Below are positions 53,353 to 61,644 of a DNA stretch of 64,000 nt, in pieces. A program made the position numbers and the translations under genes. The stretch's first letter is position 1, and each line of letters starts with the position of its first letter. The DNA is taken from the NCBI GenBank assembly GCA_028280715.1, contig JANQLG010000026.1, positions 1 through 64,000 of the forward strand. The letters are read 5' to 3'. The notes below the pieces were generated by a model. It had not been told where the DNA came from and made no database searches. It was given only the letters and a program-made list of their open reading frames with translations. Origin of the DNA: Spongiibacteraceae bacterium (GTDB taxonomy: Bacteria; Pseudomonadota; Gammaproteobacteria; Pseudomonadales; Dasaniaceae).

Positions 53353-53667
53353 TATCACACTATTTAAGCTTAGCACTAAATTTTACTTGTTTTTCAAAAT
53401 CATTAAGTTTGCTATGGAGGCCAACAATCTAACTAAACTTAAACTATTACGATTTAATTATCCCAACACTTAATGGCAGAAAGTTTATCCGGTACTTGCT
53501 GAATCTTTAATAAGACATCTGGATTTGCTTCAATATAGCGGGAGAAATTGACATTTTGCAGCCACTGTTTCATTTATATTATTTTCTCCCAGGTATTACT
53601 ATTTGCAATCAATACCTTAGTTGCTATAACACAAATTACTCTGTTGCATCCCGCTGCTATTTTCGCC
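53340..53667. other. 328-base gap after hemY
   Basis: Between the hemY stop and the PhnD-like start, both minus strand. It holds a 39-codon ORF with a GGGAG-type ribosome site (53454-53573) and the inverted repeat at 53336-53352. No clear terminator after hemY. Confidence 0.55.
53454..53573 (-). CDS. Possible 39-residue small protein downstream of hemY
   Basis: ATG 53573 to TAA 53454, with an in-frame stop directly upstream and GGGAGA 11 bases before the ATG. The peptide begins MKQWLQNVNFSRYIEANPDV and ends LSAIKCWDN. Hydrophilic, no signal or helix. Its ending IKCWDN resembles the end of the next gene's product (IEKCWQE), so it may be a remnant or relative of that C-terminus, though the match is short. 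Unrecognised otherwise. Confidence 0.4.
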   Translation of the reverse strand: MKQWLQNVNFSRYIEANPDVLLKIQQVPDKLSAIKCWDN

Positions 53668-54888
53668 CTAATTTTTTGGCATTGGCAACTCCTGTAAACC
53701 ATGTGTCGTTAACAATAAACCTTTTTGAAAATACTCACTGCTTTTTTCGTGATCACCTAAATGCGCCATCAATCGTCCCAACTCAGCACATACTTCACCA
53801 CTATTTTCCAATTTCAAGCTGCTTTCAAAGTATTCCCGCGCTTTTCCCCAAAGCTCGTTTCTTAAGGATAGACGGCCTAAACAGAGAAACAACGTCGCAT
53901 CATTATTTCTCTCTAGCAACCAATTTTCTGCATGCAACAGTTGTTTGTGCTGATCACTCACTATCAATTTTCCATATAGCGTTACCAGCTCTTTACTCCA
54001 GTCCAGCTTCAGTTGATCACGGATTTGTTTTTCCGCAGTATTCATTTCTCCAGTTGCAATTAATTGCTCAACATAAGCCGCTACAACCTGGCTGTTTTTT
54101 TTCATGGCCTTTGGCAAATGCTGCCACAATTTATCCAGCTCTTCGCGCTGTTTACTGCGCAACTTTGAGATAGCACGCAAGCTGGCAATACTGGCCTGCA
54201 ATTCCAATTTGTCCAGCTGTTCGACTGCTAAGACTTTATATTTTCTTAGCTCTGGAATTAATGCTAATACCTCTGACCAGTCTTTTAATCCTACATAAAC
54301 CTGTTTAAGCAGATTTAATACATAGGGATGTTTGTCCGCATTTTTTCTTACGCGCATTAAAGTGGCTAAACTCTGCTCCAGATGGCCACTACGCAACTGC
54401 AATTCAGCTTGGGTAAGTCCAACAGCAATACCAGCCCCCGATGCGCTTTGCTCGGCTTGTTTCAGGTATTGCTTGATCTGGTTGCTTTCGCCTAAAGCGT
54501 GACTGGCTCTGGCTGCAATCAAATAATTTAATAGCGGTGTTTCCGATTTTTCTGCTGAACGTGCCAAAACTTTTTGTGCTTTCTTCCAGTTACCTTCGAT
54601 AAAAGCTATCAGCCCGCGAGTGGTTTGTTGCTGACTGCGACGATGGCCGCGATCAGAAAACCAGGCACTTAATGCATAACTCCCTGACAAAACTCGACGC
54701 AGAAGGCTAAAAAAACCGTAGACAATAAAAAATAACAACAGGAAGACTAAGCCTCCAACCCAGATACTGGTTTCCAGAGTATATTGGCCATAGCTTAACA
54801 ACACATAGCCTGGGTCATATTCAATAGCGGCAACCAACGCCACCGAGAAAAGCAACACCAGCAAACTGACGATAAAGACACGCTTCAT
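53668..54888 (-). CDS. hemY: HemY-family protoheme-cluster membrane protein
   Basis: 406 residues. Two N-terminal membrane helices (FIVSLLVLLFSVALVAAI and VGGLVFLLLFFIVYGFF) flank EYDPGYVLLSYGQYTLETSI, the HemY_N signature, and the rest is TPR-like helical repeats (for example EGNWKKAQKVLARSAE and CLGRLSLRNELWGKAREYFE). This is the proteobacterial HemY of the hemCDXY operon, not the Gram-positive protoporphyrinogen oxidase of that name. The start overlaps the hemX stop by 4 bases (ATGA). Its function is incompletely known; heme-synthesis scaffolding has been proposed. Confidence 0.9.
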   Translation of the reverse strand: MKRVFIVSLLVLLFSVALVAAIEYDPGYVLLSYGQYTLETSIWVGGLVFLLLFFIVYGFFSLLRRVLSGSYALSAWFSDRGHRRSQQQTTRGLIAFIEGNWKKAQKVLARSAEKSETPLLNYLIAARASHALGESNQIKQYLKQAEQSASGAGIAVGLTQAELQLRSGHLEQSLATLMRVRKNADKHPYVLNLLKQVYVGLKDWSEVLALIPELRKYKVLAVEQLDKLELQASIASLRAISKLRSKQREELDKLWQHLPKAMKKNSQVVAAYVEQLIATGEMNTAEKQIRDQLKLDWSKELVTLYGKLIVSDQHKQLLHAENWLLERNNDATLFLCLGRLSLRNELWGKAREYFESSLKLENSGEVCAELGRLMAHLGDHEKSSEYFQKGLLLTTHGLQELPMPKN

Positions 54889-56237
54889 AGTGTCGCCTCC
54901 TCAGCAGACACGTTAGGCTCAGCATCTTTTACTGTTTCATTGTCATTTACTGGCGTCTCATTATCGGGCGTTTTATTATTCTGCTCTTTATTTTCAGGTG
55001 TTTTATTAACCGAAACATCGTGAATTGTTTCCATGTAAGTTTTTAATGCTCGCAGTGAACCCGATATATCCGGCAACACCACTTCGACTGTTTCAGCCGA
55101 TAATTCATCGATGGATGCAATCACTGACAAAGCGGCTTGTTTATCGAGTGTGTAGTACTCGTTAAGCCAACTGCGCGCTTTATCCAAACTCATGGTGTAC
55201 AGTTTTTGCTTGCCTGATAACGCAGCCATTTGCGCTTGCTCAAACATCAACCGAACGTTCTGTCTAACCGCTGTTTCATACTCGGGCGCTAACATGGGTT
55301 GGTAAATATCTTCACGCGATGTAATACGTATATAGCTTTTTAGTTTTTCCCAGGCAGCCGTAAAACCCGCTTGCAAACGTTGTTGCCAATCACCTTCGCT
55401 AGTAATTTCTTTTGGTTCAGGGGAAAACACCGGAGGCTCAAATAGCACTAATTGATCAGCTTGGTTAGCCAGCGCCCCTAACTGAAGATATAAGCCTTCT
55501 AAATCAAACTGACCAACGGCGCGCAGGGCGGCCATATCTTCTGCCAATGCCTGTCGCACAGCATATAAACCGCTATCATCAAGCTCTCTAAAAATGTCGT
55601 CGGTTGCCTTTAACAAATCGAGCGCGCCATTAACTTCCTTACCCATTAACAATCGTTGATTAGCCAGTCGCAACAAATATTCTGCTTCAGCCAACAGCCA
55701 ATCATTTCGATCCGTGGTAGACATTGACTGAATACGACTTTGCTGACTACTGATTTGGCGCTGCTGGACATCAATGCTGTTTTGTAAATCTGCCAACTGT
55801 TTTGCATGGGTTGCTGTCTGCTGATCGAGCTGGCGTTGCAGGGCTCGATTATCATTACGCTGTTCATCCACACGTTGGATTGCACCGGCCATGTCGGCAC
55901 GATTTTGTTGTAATAGTTGTTGCTGTTGTTCATATTGCTGAAATAAATAACCGGCCAAACCCAATCCTATTATCGCAACCACTAAACTAAATATGGTCAG
56001 TGCCAAGGCCAGTTTTGAGGAAGCACCTTGAGCTTTTTCATGTTGTTTACTGGTTGGTTTCATTGAAGTTTTTTCTTCATCAACTTTTTTTTCAATGGCA
56101 GGTTTCTCAACAACATTGGTAGGAATCGGTTGCTTAGATTCTGATGATGAATCTTTTGTTTCCTTCTGGCTTTGATTTTCCTGGCCCTTTTTGTCGCTTT
56201 CTTTGTCGTCTTTTTTATCCAATGTGCTATCCGTCAT
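54885..56237 (-). CDS. hemX: HemX-family membrane protein
   Basis: 450 residues. A low-complexity, charged cytoplasmic N-terminus (Lys/Glu/Ser-rich, about 1-75) leads to one helix (ALALTIFSLVVAIIGLGLAG). A Gln-rich coiled coil follows (YEQQQQLLQQNRADMAGAI), then the HemX domain (DRNDWLLAEAEYLLRLANQR and SYIRITSREDIYQPML). The C-terminus is again low-complexity, with repeated TPENKEQ/TPDNET-like units. Often labelled uroporphyrinogen methyltransferase, but it has no SAM-binding motif. Third gene of the hemCDXY run. Confidence 0.9.
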   Translation of the reverse strand: MTDSTLDKKDDKESDKKGQENQSQKETKDSSSESKQPIPTNVVEKPAIEKKVDEEKTSMKPTSKQHEKAQGASSKLALALTIFSLVVAIIGLGLAGYLFQQYEQQQQLLQQNRADMAGAIQRVDEQRNDNRALQRQLDQQTATHAKQLADLQNSIDVQQRQISSQQSRIQSMSTTDRNDWLLAEAEYLLRLANQRLLMGKEVNGALDLLKATDDIFRELDDSGLYAVRQALAEDMAALRAVGQFDLEGLYLQLGALANQADQLVLFEPPVFSPEPKEITSEGDWQQRLQAGFTAAWEKLKSYIRITSREDIYQPMLAPEYETAVRQNVRLMFEQAQMAALSGKQKLYTMSLDKARSWLNEYYTLDKQAALSVIASIDELSAETVEVVLPDISGSLRALKTYMETIHDVSVNKTPENKEQNNKTPDNETPVNDNETVKDAEPNVSAEEATL

Positions 56238-56270
56238 AGTATTTAGGCCAATAAAATCCGAAATAAAAAA

Positions 56271-57119
56271 TTAGTGCGTATTAACCAGGGCTTGTGTTAC
56301 TGCAGCCACCATAATTTGATCAGTGGCGTTATCGGCTACAACAACTTTTTGAAACCCTTGCTCATTGGCTAACACTTTTACTCTATTGCTCGGCACGACT
56401 ATCGTTGTTTGTTGCATTACAGCTAAATCTATTTGGTCATCTTTCAAATAATCATAGAGATAATCGATACTCTCACCGCTATTAACCAACATGGCATCAA
56501 AGGCATTTTGTTGATACAAGCTTTTTAAATGCCCCGCTGGATGCTGTTGCTTTGATCGCGCATAACACTCAGCATAATCTACCGTAGCACCACGACCTTG
56601 CAACTGTTCAGCCAAAAAATCTCGTCCACCTTTACCACGAAAGATTAACACCTTTTCCCCAGTCAGTTGCTGCAAACGCTGATCTGTTAGCAGCGCTTCG
56701 CTATTCATCGCCGAACTTAATTGAGAATGCTCACTACCACCAACCGGCACACCCTGCTGCGTCAAGATTTGTTCGGTCTTTTTACCAATGCCAAACCATT
56801 CAATACCAACGGGTAATTGCGGCCAGTAATTGTGTATCCACTCCATACCACATTGCACGGCATTAGCACTGATGAAGATTACATACTGATAGCTATCGAG
56901 CTCCATCACTCGCTGTTTGCACTTAGCGATAGTCGTTGCATCGTTTTGTTCATCAAGAGTGTTGATCGCCATCACGGGAAAATGTATGCCCTTGCCTCCT
57001 AATTTTTCAATCGCAGCTATCAGCTCATTAGCCTGGTCAGCGGGGCGGGTAACAACTATCGTTTTTCCCGCTAAAGGTCTTTTATTAGCCAAAGGCTCTT
57101 TATCTGCTGAGGGCTCCAT
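56271..57119 (-). CDS. hemD: Uroporphyrinogen-III synthase
   Basis: Cyclises hydroxymethylbilane to uroporphyrinogen III. About 282 residues from ATG 57119, which shares a base with the hemC stop (TGATG); the GTG at 57122 is less likely. GKTIVVTRPADQANELIAAI near the start and YVIFISANAVQCGMEWI, VLIFRGKGGRDFLAEQLQGR, and NAFDAMLVNSGESIDYLYDY match the family, which is poorly conserved. Placement between hemC and hemX makes the call firm. The PLANKRPLAGK N-terminal extension is mildly repetitive. Confidence 0.92.
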   Translation of the reverse strand: MEPSADKEPLANKRPLAGKTIVVTRPADQANELIAAIEKLGGKGIHFPVMAINTLDEQNDATTIAKCKQRVMELDSYQYVIFISANAVQCGMEWIHNYWPQLPVGIEWFGIGKKTEQILTQQGVPVGGSEHSQLSSAMNSEALLTDQRLQQLTGEKVLIFRGKGGRDFLAEQLQGRGATVDYAECYARSKQQHPAGHLKSLYQQNAFDAMLVNSGESIDYLYDYLKDDQIDLAVMQQTTIVVPSNRVKVLANEQGFQKVVVADNATDQIMVAAVTQALVNTH

Positions 57120-58057
57120 CACTGACCGTAGACCGCCTGCAGAATTTCAGCAGCACCTTGCGACAGCAGATCTTCGGCCACCGCCACACCAAGCGCTTCA
57201 GCCTCAGCGCTCGGCGCACGTTGCTCACTGCGAAGTAATTGGCTGCCATCCAAGCTCCCCACTAAACCGCGCAGCCATAAAATATCGGAATCCTTTTCAT
57301 CGCGTAGCGCAAAACAGGCAATCGGAACCTGACAGCCACCTTGCAGGCATTGATTCATAGCTCTTTCTGCAATCACACAGTCAGCGGTTTGTTGATGATG
57401 CAGCGGCGCCAACAGGGATTGCATATGTTCATCATCGACACGGGTTTCTACCCCCACAGCACCCTGCCCACCAGCTGGCAAACTCTGTTCGACACTGATG
57501 TAGTCGGCAATGCGGTCAGCCATTTGCAAACGCAGCAAACCAGCGCTGGCAAGAATGATTGCGTCATATTGACCTTCATCGAGTTTTCTCAAGCGAGTAT
57601 TCACATTACCGCGAAGATCAATAATCTCTAAATCCGGCCTGGATGCTTTTAACTGGCACTGTCGACGCAAACTGGATGTACCCACCCTGCTGCCCTGCGG
57701 AAGCGCATCAATAGTTGGATAGTGATTAGACACAAAGGCATCCCGTGGGTCTTCACGCTCGCAAATAATTGACAGGCCCAAACCTTGCGGAAACTCCATC
57801 GGTACATCCTTCATGGAGTGCACAGCGATATCTGCGCGATTTTCCAGTAAAGCCGTTTCCAGCTCTTTCACAAACAGACCTTTGCCTCCCACCTTGGCCA
57901 GAGGCGAATCGAGGATTTGATCACCGCGAGTGGTCATTCCCAACAACTCAACACGAATACCTGGATGAGCCCTCATCAACTCGGCTTTGATAAATTCTGC
58001 CTGCCAGAGAGCTAACGGGCTTTCACGGGTGGCAATTCGGACGAGTGGGTCGGACAT
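57119..58057 (-). CDS. hemC: Hydroxymethylbilane synthase (porphobilinogen deaminase)
   Basis: Joins four porphobilinogens into hydroxymethylbilane. 312 residues from ATG 58057 ([20 protein letters not shown]); the GTG at 58069 is rejected. [37 protein letters not shown] (active-site segment), [20 protein letters not shown] and [13 protein letters not shown], with the dipyrromethane-attached Cys, are all present. It is 100-plus bases downstream of algR; a TTGTCC-16-TATCAT promoter candidate lies between. Confidence 0.95.
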   Translation of the reverse strand: MSDPLVRIATRESPLALWQAEFIKAELMRAHPGIRVELLGMTTRGDQILDSPLAKVGGKGLFVKELETALLENRADIAVHSMKDVPMEFPQGLGLSIICEREDPRDAFVSNHYPTIDALPQGSRVGTSSLRRQCQLKASRPDLEIIDLRGNVNTRLRKLDEGQYDAIILASAGLLRLQMADRIADYISVEQSLPAGGQGAVGVETRVDDEHMQSLLAPLHHQQTADCVIAERAMNQCLQGGCQVPIACFALRDEKDSDILWLRGLVGSLDGSQLLRSEQRAPSAEAEALGVAVAEDLLSQGAAEILQAVYGQ

Positions 58058-58101
58058 AAAAAGGCTCACAGCAATATCAAGAAATATGAAGACTGCGGGC
58101 T

Positions 58102-58129
58102 ATGATAAGTGACTGCGCCTAGAGGACAA
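58102..58129 (-). promoter_or_regulatory. Candidate sigma70 promoter for hemC
   Basis: Minus-strand TTGTCC (58124-58129), 16-base spacer, TATCAT (58102-58107), about 45 bases before the hemC ATG. Moderate match; would let hemCDXY be expressed apart from algZR. Confidence 0.4.
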
Positions 58130-58168
58130 AATTTCTTATCATTAATGCGACAAAAAATACCAGCCTGG

Positions 58169-58930
58169 TTATAACTGCTGCAATAACTGTTTGATTGCCC
58201 CCAAATGCCGTCGGCTGACCATGGGTCCCTGCTCGACACCATCAAGCCTCACTCGCGCGCCTTCTGCGTTGCGTTCCAGCCCCTGCAAATGAGCCACTGC
58301 TACCAGCGCGTTGCGATGAATACGGACGAAGCGATCGCCTAGCTGTTCTTCCAAATCCTTTAACGGATCGTCGATGATGACTTCTTTTATCGCGTCATCC
58401 TGACGATGAAACACCGTGACATATTTCTGGTCGGCAAGAAAATAGCGCACCTGCTCTATCGGTATTAGCTCGATACCTCGACTCGATTTGGCCGATATAT
58501 GAATACGTTGTGCTTCGGTATCAACCTCCGATGTATTTGCAGTCACCTGCTCCAGTGCCGACAATTGCACCCGGTTCAAACGTTGTGCCTTGGCTAGCGC
58601 TGCCGATAATTTGCCCCGATTTACCGGCTTTAACAAATAACCAACGGCATTGGTATCGAAGGCCTCCAGCGCGTAATCATCATAGGCCGTACAAAAAATC
58701 ACGGCTGGCGGCTCATCCGCCTTGGCCAAGTGCCGTGCAGCCTGCAAACCATCCATCAGCGGCATACGAATATCCATCAACACTACATCGGGTCGCAGTT
58801 CGTTGCTCATCTGAATGGCCTGCTCGCCCTGTTCCGCTTCGCCGACTACTTGCACGGTCTCTTCCTGCTCCAGTAATCGTTGCAAACGGGTACGCGCTAA
58901 TGGCTCATCATCAACAATTAAAACTTTCAC
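58169..58930 (-). CDS. algR: LytTR response regulator (AlgR)
   Basis: 253 residues. The receiver domain has LIVDDEPLARTRLQRLLE with the acidic pocket, PDVVLMDIRMPLMDG (phospho-acceptor Asp53) and YLLKPVNRGKLSAAL. The C-terminal LytTR DNA-binding domain starts near 140 (RIHISAKSSRGIELIPIEQV, FVRIHRNALVAVAHLQGLER). Order with hemC and algZ matches Pseudomonas, where AlgR controls alginate, type IV pilus and other genes; target genes here are unknown. It lies 43 bases downstream of algZ. Confidence 0.93.
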   Translation of the reverse strand: MKVLIVDDEPLARTRLQRLLEQEETVQVVGEAEQGEQAIQMSNELRPDVVLMDIRMPLMDGLQAARHLAKADEPPAVIFCTAYDDYALEAFDTNAVGYLLKPVNRGKLSAALAKAQRLNRVQLSALEQVTANTSEVDTEAQRIHISAKSSRGIELIPIEQVRYFLADQKYVTVFHRQDDAIKEVIIDDPLKDLEEQLGDRFVRIHRNALVAVAHLQGLERNAEGARVRLDGVEQGPMVSRRHLGAIKQLLQQL

Positions 58931-58973
58931 TATTCACTGCTTCCTTAAGCATCTTCTCCAGGTATCTTTTCCG

Positions 58974-60071
58974 TTAAACCGTAACCGGGTAACTGATCAC
59001 GGCGTGATGCTTCGCATCCACCAACTTAGTTGTTAAACCGGCCTTCGGACCATACAAAGCCTGCAAACGATCATGAATATTTTGCTGGGCAATACGATTG
59101 CCGCTGGCAATGTCTGCTGCCCCGGGCGCGACGGGATTAATAATTTCCACGCGCAACCAACTATCCTGATATTCCGCCATAACCTGAACACTACCGCCTT
59201 TAGGCAATTGCTGAATGCCGTGGTAGATGGCATTTTCCAGCAGTGGCTGCAGAGTAAGCCCGGGAATTTTCAACTCGGCTGGCACCTGATCCACCTGCCA
59301 GTCCATAACCAAGCGCTCACCCAAACGCTGCTGCTCAATACGGGTATAACGACGACACAGTTCCAGTTCTTCAGCAAAACTGACTTCGGTCTCCACTTCA
59401 GCCAGACTGGCGCGAAACAACCCCGCCAAATCCTCCACCGCTTCTTCGGCAGCACGTTGATCAACGGCAATCAGGCTGGCGATAATATTCATACTATTGA
59501 ATAGAAAATGTGGCCGGATACGTGATTGCAATGCCTGTATCCGTGCCTGCAGCTCCGTGCGCTGGCGCTGGCGCAGCTGTTGAGTCAGATAGAAGTAACG
59601 TAAAGCAATACCAGCCAATACGGCACAAATCAGCACATGCGATCCCAGCGTCCATCCATCCACACTGAACGCTAACTGGCCATTCAATCGCGCCTGAATC
59701 CACTGCCCGATCACACTGGTAACAGCCACGACTACCAGAATCAACAAATAACAAACACTGGCAGCCTGCGGCAGTGGCCAATCACTGAGTCGTGGGCGCA
59801 GCTGGCACAGGCAAGCCGCGCTGATCAGAAAACTCCATTGCACAAACAATGAAGTCATCGACAACGATTCCCAGCTAAAGCCCCGCAAACCGGAATCGGC
59901 CAACACCAGAACAATCGCCAACAACTCAGCCACCAGCACCAAAAACAGCACTGCCTGCACATTGCACAGGTCGGGAATAAAAAAATCTTCGGTCTTGGCG
60001 CTAGTAGCCGTATCCTTTTTTACCACTGGCTGCTGTCGCTTGCTGTTCTCTTGGTTACTGATTTGGGTCAT
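58974..60071 (-). CDS. algZ: LytS/AlgZ (FimS) family histidine kinase
   Basis: Partner of AlgR. 365 residues. Five or so hydrophobic helices (about 35-165) are followed by the His_kinase domain with RIRPHFLFNSMNIIASLIAV (His near 190) and a compact ATPase (LQPLLENAIYHGIQQLPKGG, ending in IAQQNIHDRLQALYG). The N-terminal 30 residues are Gln/Lys-rich. As in Pseudomonas it lies next to argH, which is divergent. Only the sensing ligand is unknown. Confidence 0.92.
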   Translation of the reverse strand: MTQISNQENSKRQQPVVKKDTATSAKTEDFFIPDLCNVQAVLFLVLVAELLAIVLVLADSGLRGFSWESLSMTSLFVQWSFLISAACLCQLRPRLSDWPLPQAASVCYLLILVVVAVTSVIGQWIQARLNGQLAFSVDGWTLGSHVLICAVLAGIALRYFYLTQQLRQRQRTELQARIQALQSRIRPHFLFNSMNIIASLIAVDQRAAEEAVEDLAGLFRASLAEVETEVSFAEELELCRRYTRIEQQRLGERLVMDWQVDQVPAELKIPGLTLQPLLENAIYHGIQQLPKGGSVQVMAEYQDSWLRVEIINPVAPGAADIASGNRIAQQNIHDRLQALYGPKAGLTTKLVDAKHHAVISYPVTV

Positions 60072-60184
60072 CGAACTGTGTTTTTAAGCGTGTGACAGAA
60101 CTATAGCAGCCAAGTGTCAGGAAGCGAGTGATGCTGTTAACAGCACCTGGCATCCAGCTTTGCCATTTCCCACCACCAGCAAAC

Positions 60185-60193
60185 TGTTATAAT
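60185..60193 (+). promoter_or_regulatory. Extended -10 promoter element for argH
   Basis: TGTTATAAT (TG at 60185, TATAAT 60188-60193) about 50 bases before the argH ATG at 60242. No convincing -35. Lies in the 170-base divergent region with algZ. Confidence 0.5.
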
Positions 60194-60241
60194 CCGCAGC
60201 CGATGTACTACCCATTAACACCGATACAGTGACTACATGCC

Positions 60242-61639
60242 ATGACTGATAAGGATCAACCGATTAAACCCTGGGGAGGACGCTTCTCCGAACCTACCGA
60301 TGCCTTTGTTGAACGCTTTACTGCTTCGATTGAATTCGACCAGCGCATGTATCATCACGATATCAATGGCTCACTGGCGCACGCAAAAATGTTGGCAGCC
60401 GTTGGCGTACTGACTGATGACGAATACCAACAAATCCAAACAGGATTAGAAGCCATTCGCAGTGAAGTGGAAGCGGGTGAGTTCCAGTGGTCGGTGTCAC
60501 TGGAAGACGTACATATGAATATCGAAGCCAGGTTGACCGACAAAATCGGTATCACTGGCAAGAAGCTTCACACTGGCCGTTCCAGAAACGATCAGGTCGC
60601 CACTGATATTCGTCTTTATTTAAGAGATGAAATCGACAGCATTGCCAAGGAACTGACCCGCCTGCAACAGGGTTTGGTGTCATTGGCCAGTAATGAAGCC
60701 GATACCATCATGCCCGGCTTTACTCATCTGCAAACTGCACAGCCGGTCACTTTCGGACATCATCTGTTGGCCTGGAATGAAATGCTGCAACGCGATTACG
60801 CCAGATTGCAGGATTGCCGCAAGCGGGTAAATCAAAGCCCTTTAGGTGCGGCCGCGCTGGCCGGTACTACCTACCCTATTGATCGCGCGATGACAGCAAA
60901 GCTTTTAGGTTTTGAAGCACCGACGGAAAATTCGCTGGATTCTGTCAGTGACCGCGACTTTGCCATCGAATTTACTGCCTTCGCCAGCTTGCTGATGACA
61001 CACTTGTCTCGTTTCAGTGAAGAGCTGGTACTGTGGACTTCAGCTCAATTCAATTTCATCAAGCTGCCAGATCGCTTCTGTACCGGCTCATCGATCATGC
61101 CGCAGAAGAAAAATCCGGATGTGCCCGAGTTGGTGCGGGGTAAAGTGGGCAGAGTCAACGGCCATCTGATCTCATTGTTAACCTTGATGAAGTCACAACC
61201 GCTGGCCTACAACAAGGACAACCAGGAAGATAAAGAACCTCTGTTCGATACTATCGACACGGTGAAAGATTGCCTGAAGGCCTACGCCGATATGGTGCCA
61301 GCCATTACCGCCAACAAAGAGTCAATGCTGGAAGCGGCTCGTCGTGGCTTTTCCACCGCCACAGACCTGGCAGATTACCTGGTCCGCAAAGGCGTTCCCT
61401 TCCGCGATGCCCATGAGATTGTGGGCAAGTCGGTAGCTTATGGAGTTGAGCAAAACAAAGACCTGTCAGAAATGTCATTGCAAGAATTACAACAATTCAG
61501 TGACACTATCGGCGACGATGTGTTCGAAGTATTGACCCTTGAAGGCTCTGTGGCTGCTCGCGATCACATCGGCGGCACAGCACCCAAGCAAGTCAAAGCA
61601 GCAGCCCAGCGCGCCAGCGATAAACTCGGCGAGCGCTAA
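60242..61639 (+). CDS. argH: Argininosuccinate lyase
   Basis: Last step of arginine synthesis (argininosuccinate to arginine and fumarate). 465 residues. [20 protein letters not shown] start, [40 protein letters not shown] and the family signature [20 protein letters not shown] are intact. Together with argE and argA this gives three arginine genes in the window, though not contiguous. Followed by a hydantoinase-A-like gene only 5 bases later. Confidence 0.96.
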   Translation: MTDKDQPIKPWGGRFSEPTDAFVERFTASIEFDQRMYHHDINGSLAHAKMLAAVGVLTDDEYQQIQTGLEAIRSEVEAGEFQWSVSLEDVHMNIEARLTDKIGITGKKLHTGRSRNDQVATDIRLYLRDEIDSIAKELTRLQQGLVSLASNEADTIMPGFTHLQTAQPVTFGHHLLAWNEMLQRDYARLQDCRKRVNQSPLGAAALAGTTYPIDRAMTAKLLGFEAPTENSLDSVSDRDFAIEFTAFASLLMTHLSRFSEELVLWTSAQFNFIKLPDRFCTGSSIMPQKKNPDVPELVRGKVGRVNGHLISLLTLMKSQPLAYNKDNQEDKEPLFDTIDTVKDCLKAYADMVPAITANKESMLEAARRGFSTATDLADYLVRKGVPFRDAHEIVGKSVAYGVEQNKDLSEMSLQELQQFSDTIGDDVFEVLTLEGSVAARDHIGGTAPKQVKAAAQRASDKLGER

Positions 61640-61644
61640 ACCCT

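Noticed and set aside
53556-54173. Plus-strand 205-codon open frame
   Set aside because: It overlaps hemY on the other strand, has no recognisable domain, and its Cys/His/Ser-rich composition is typical of an antisense shadow.
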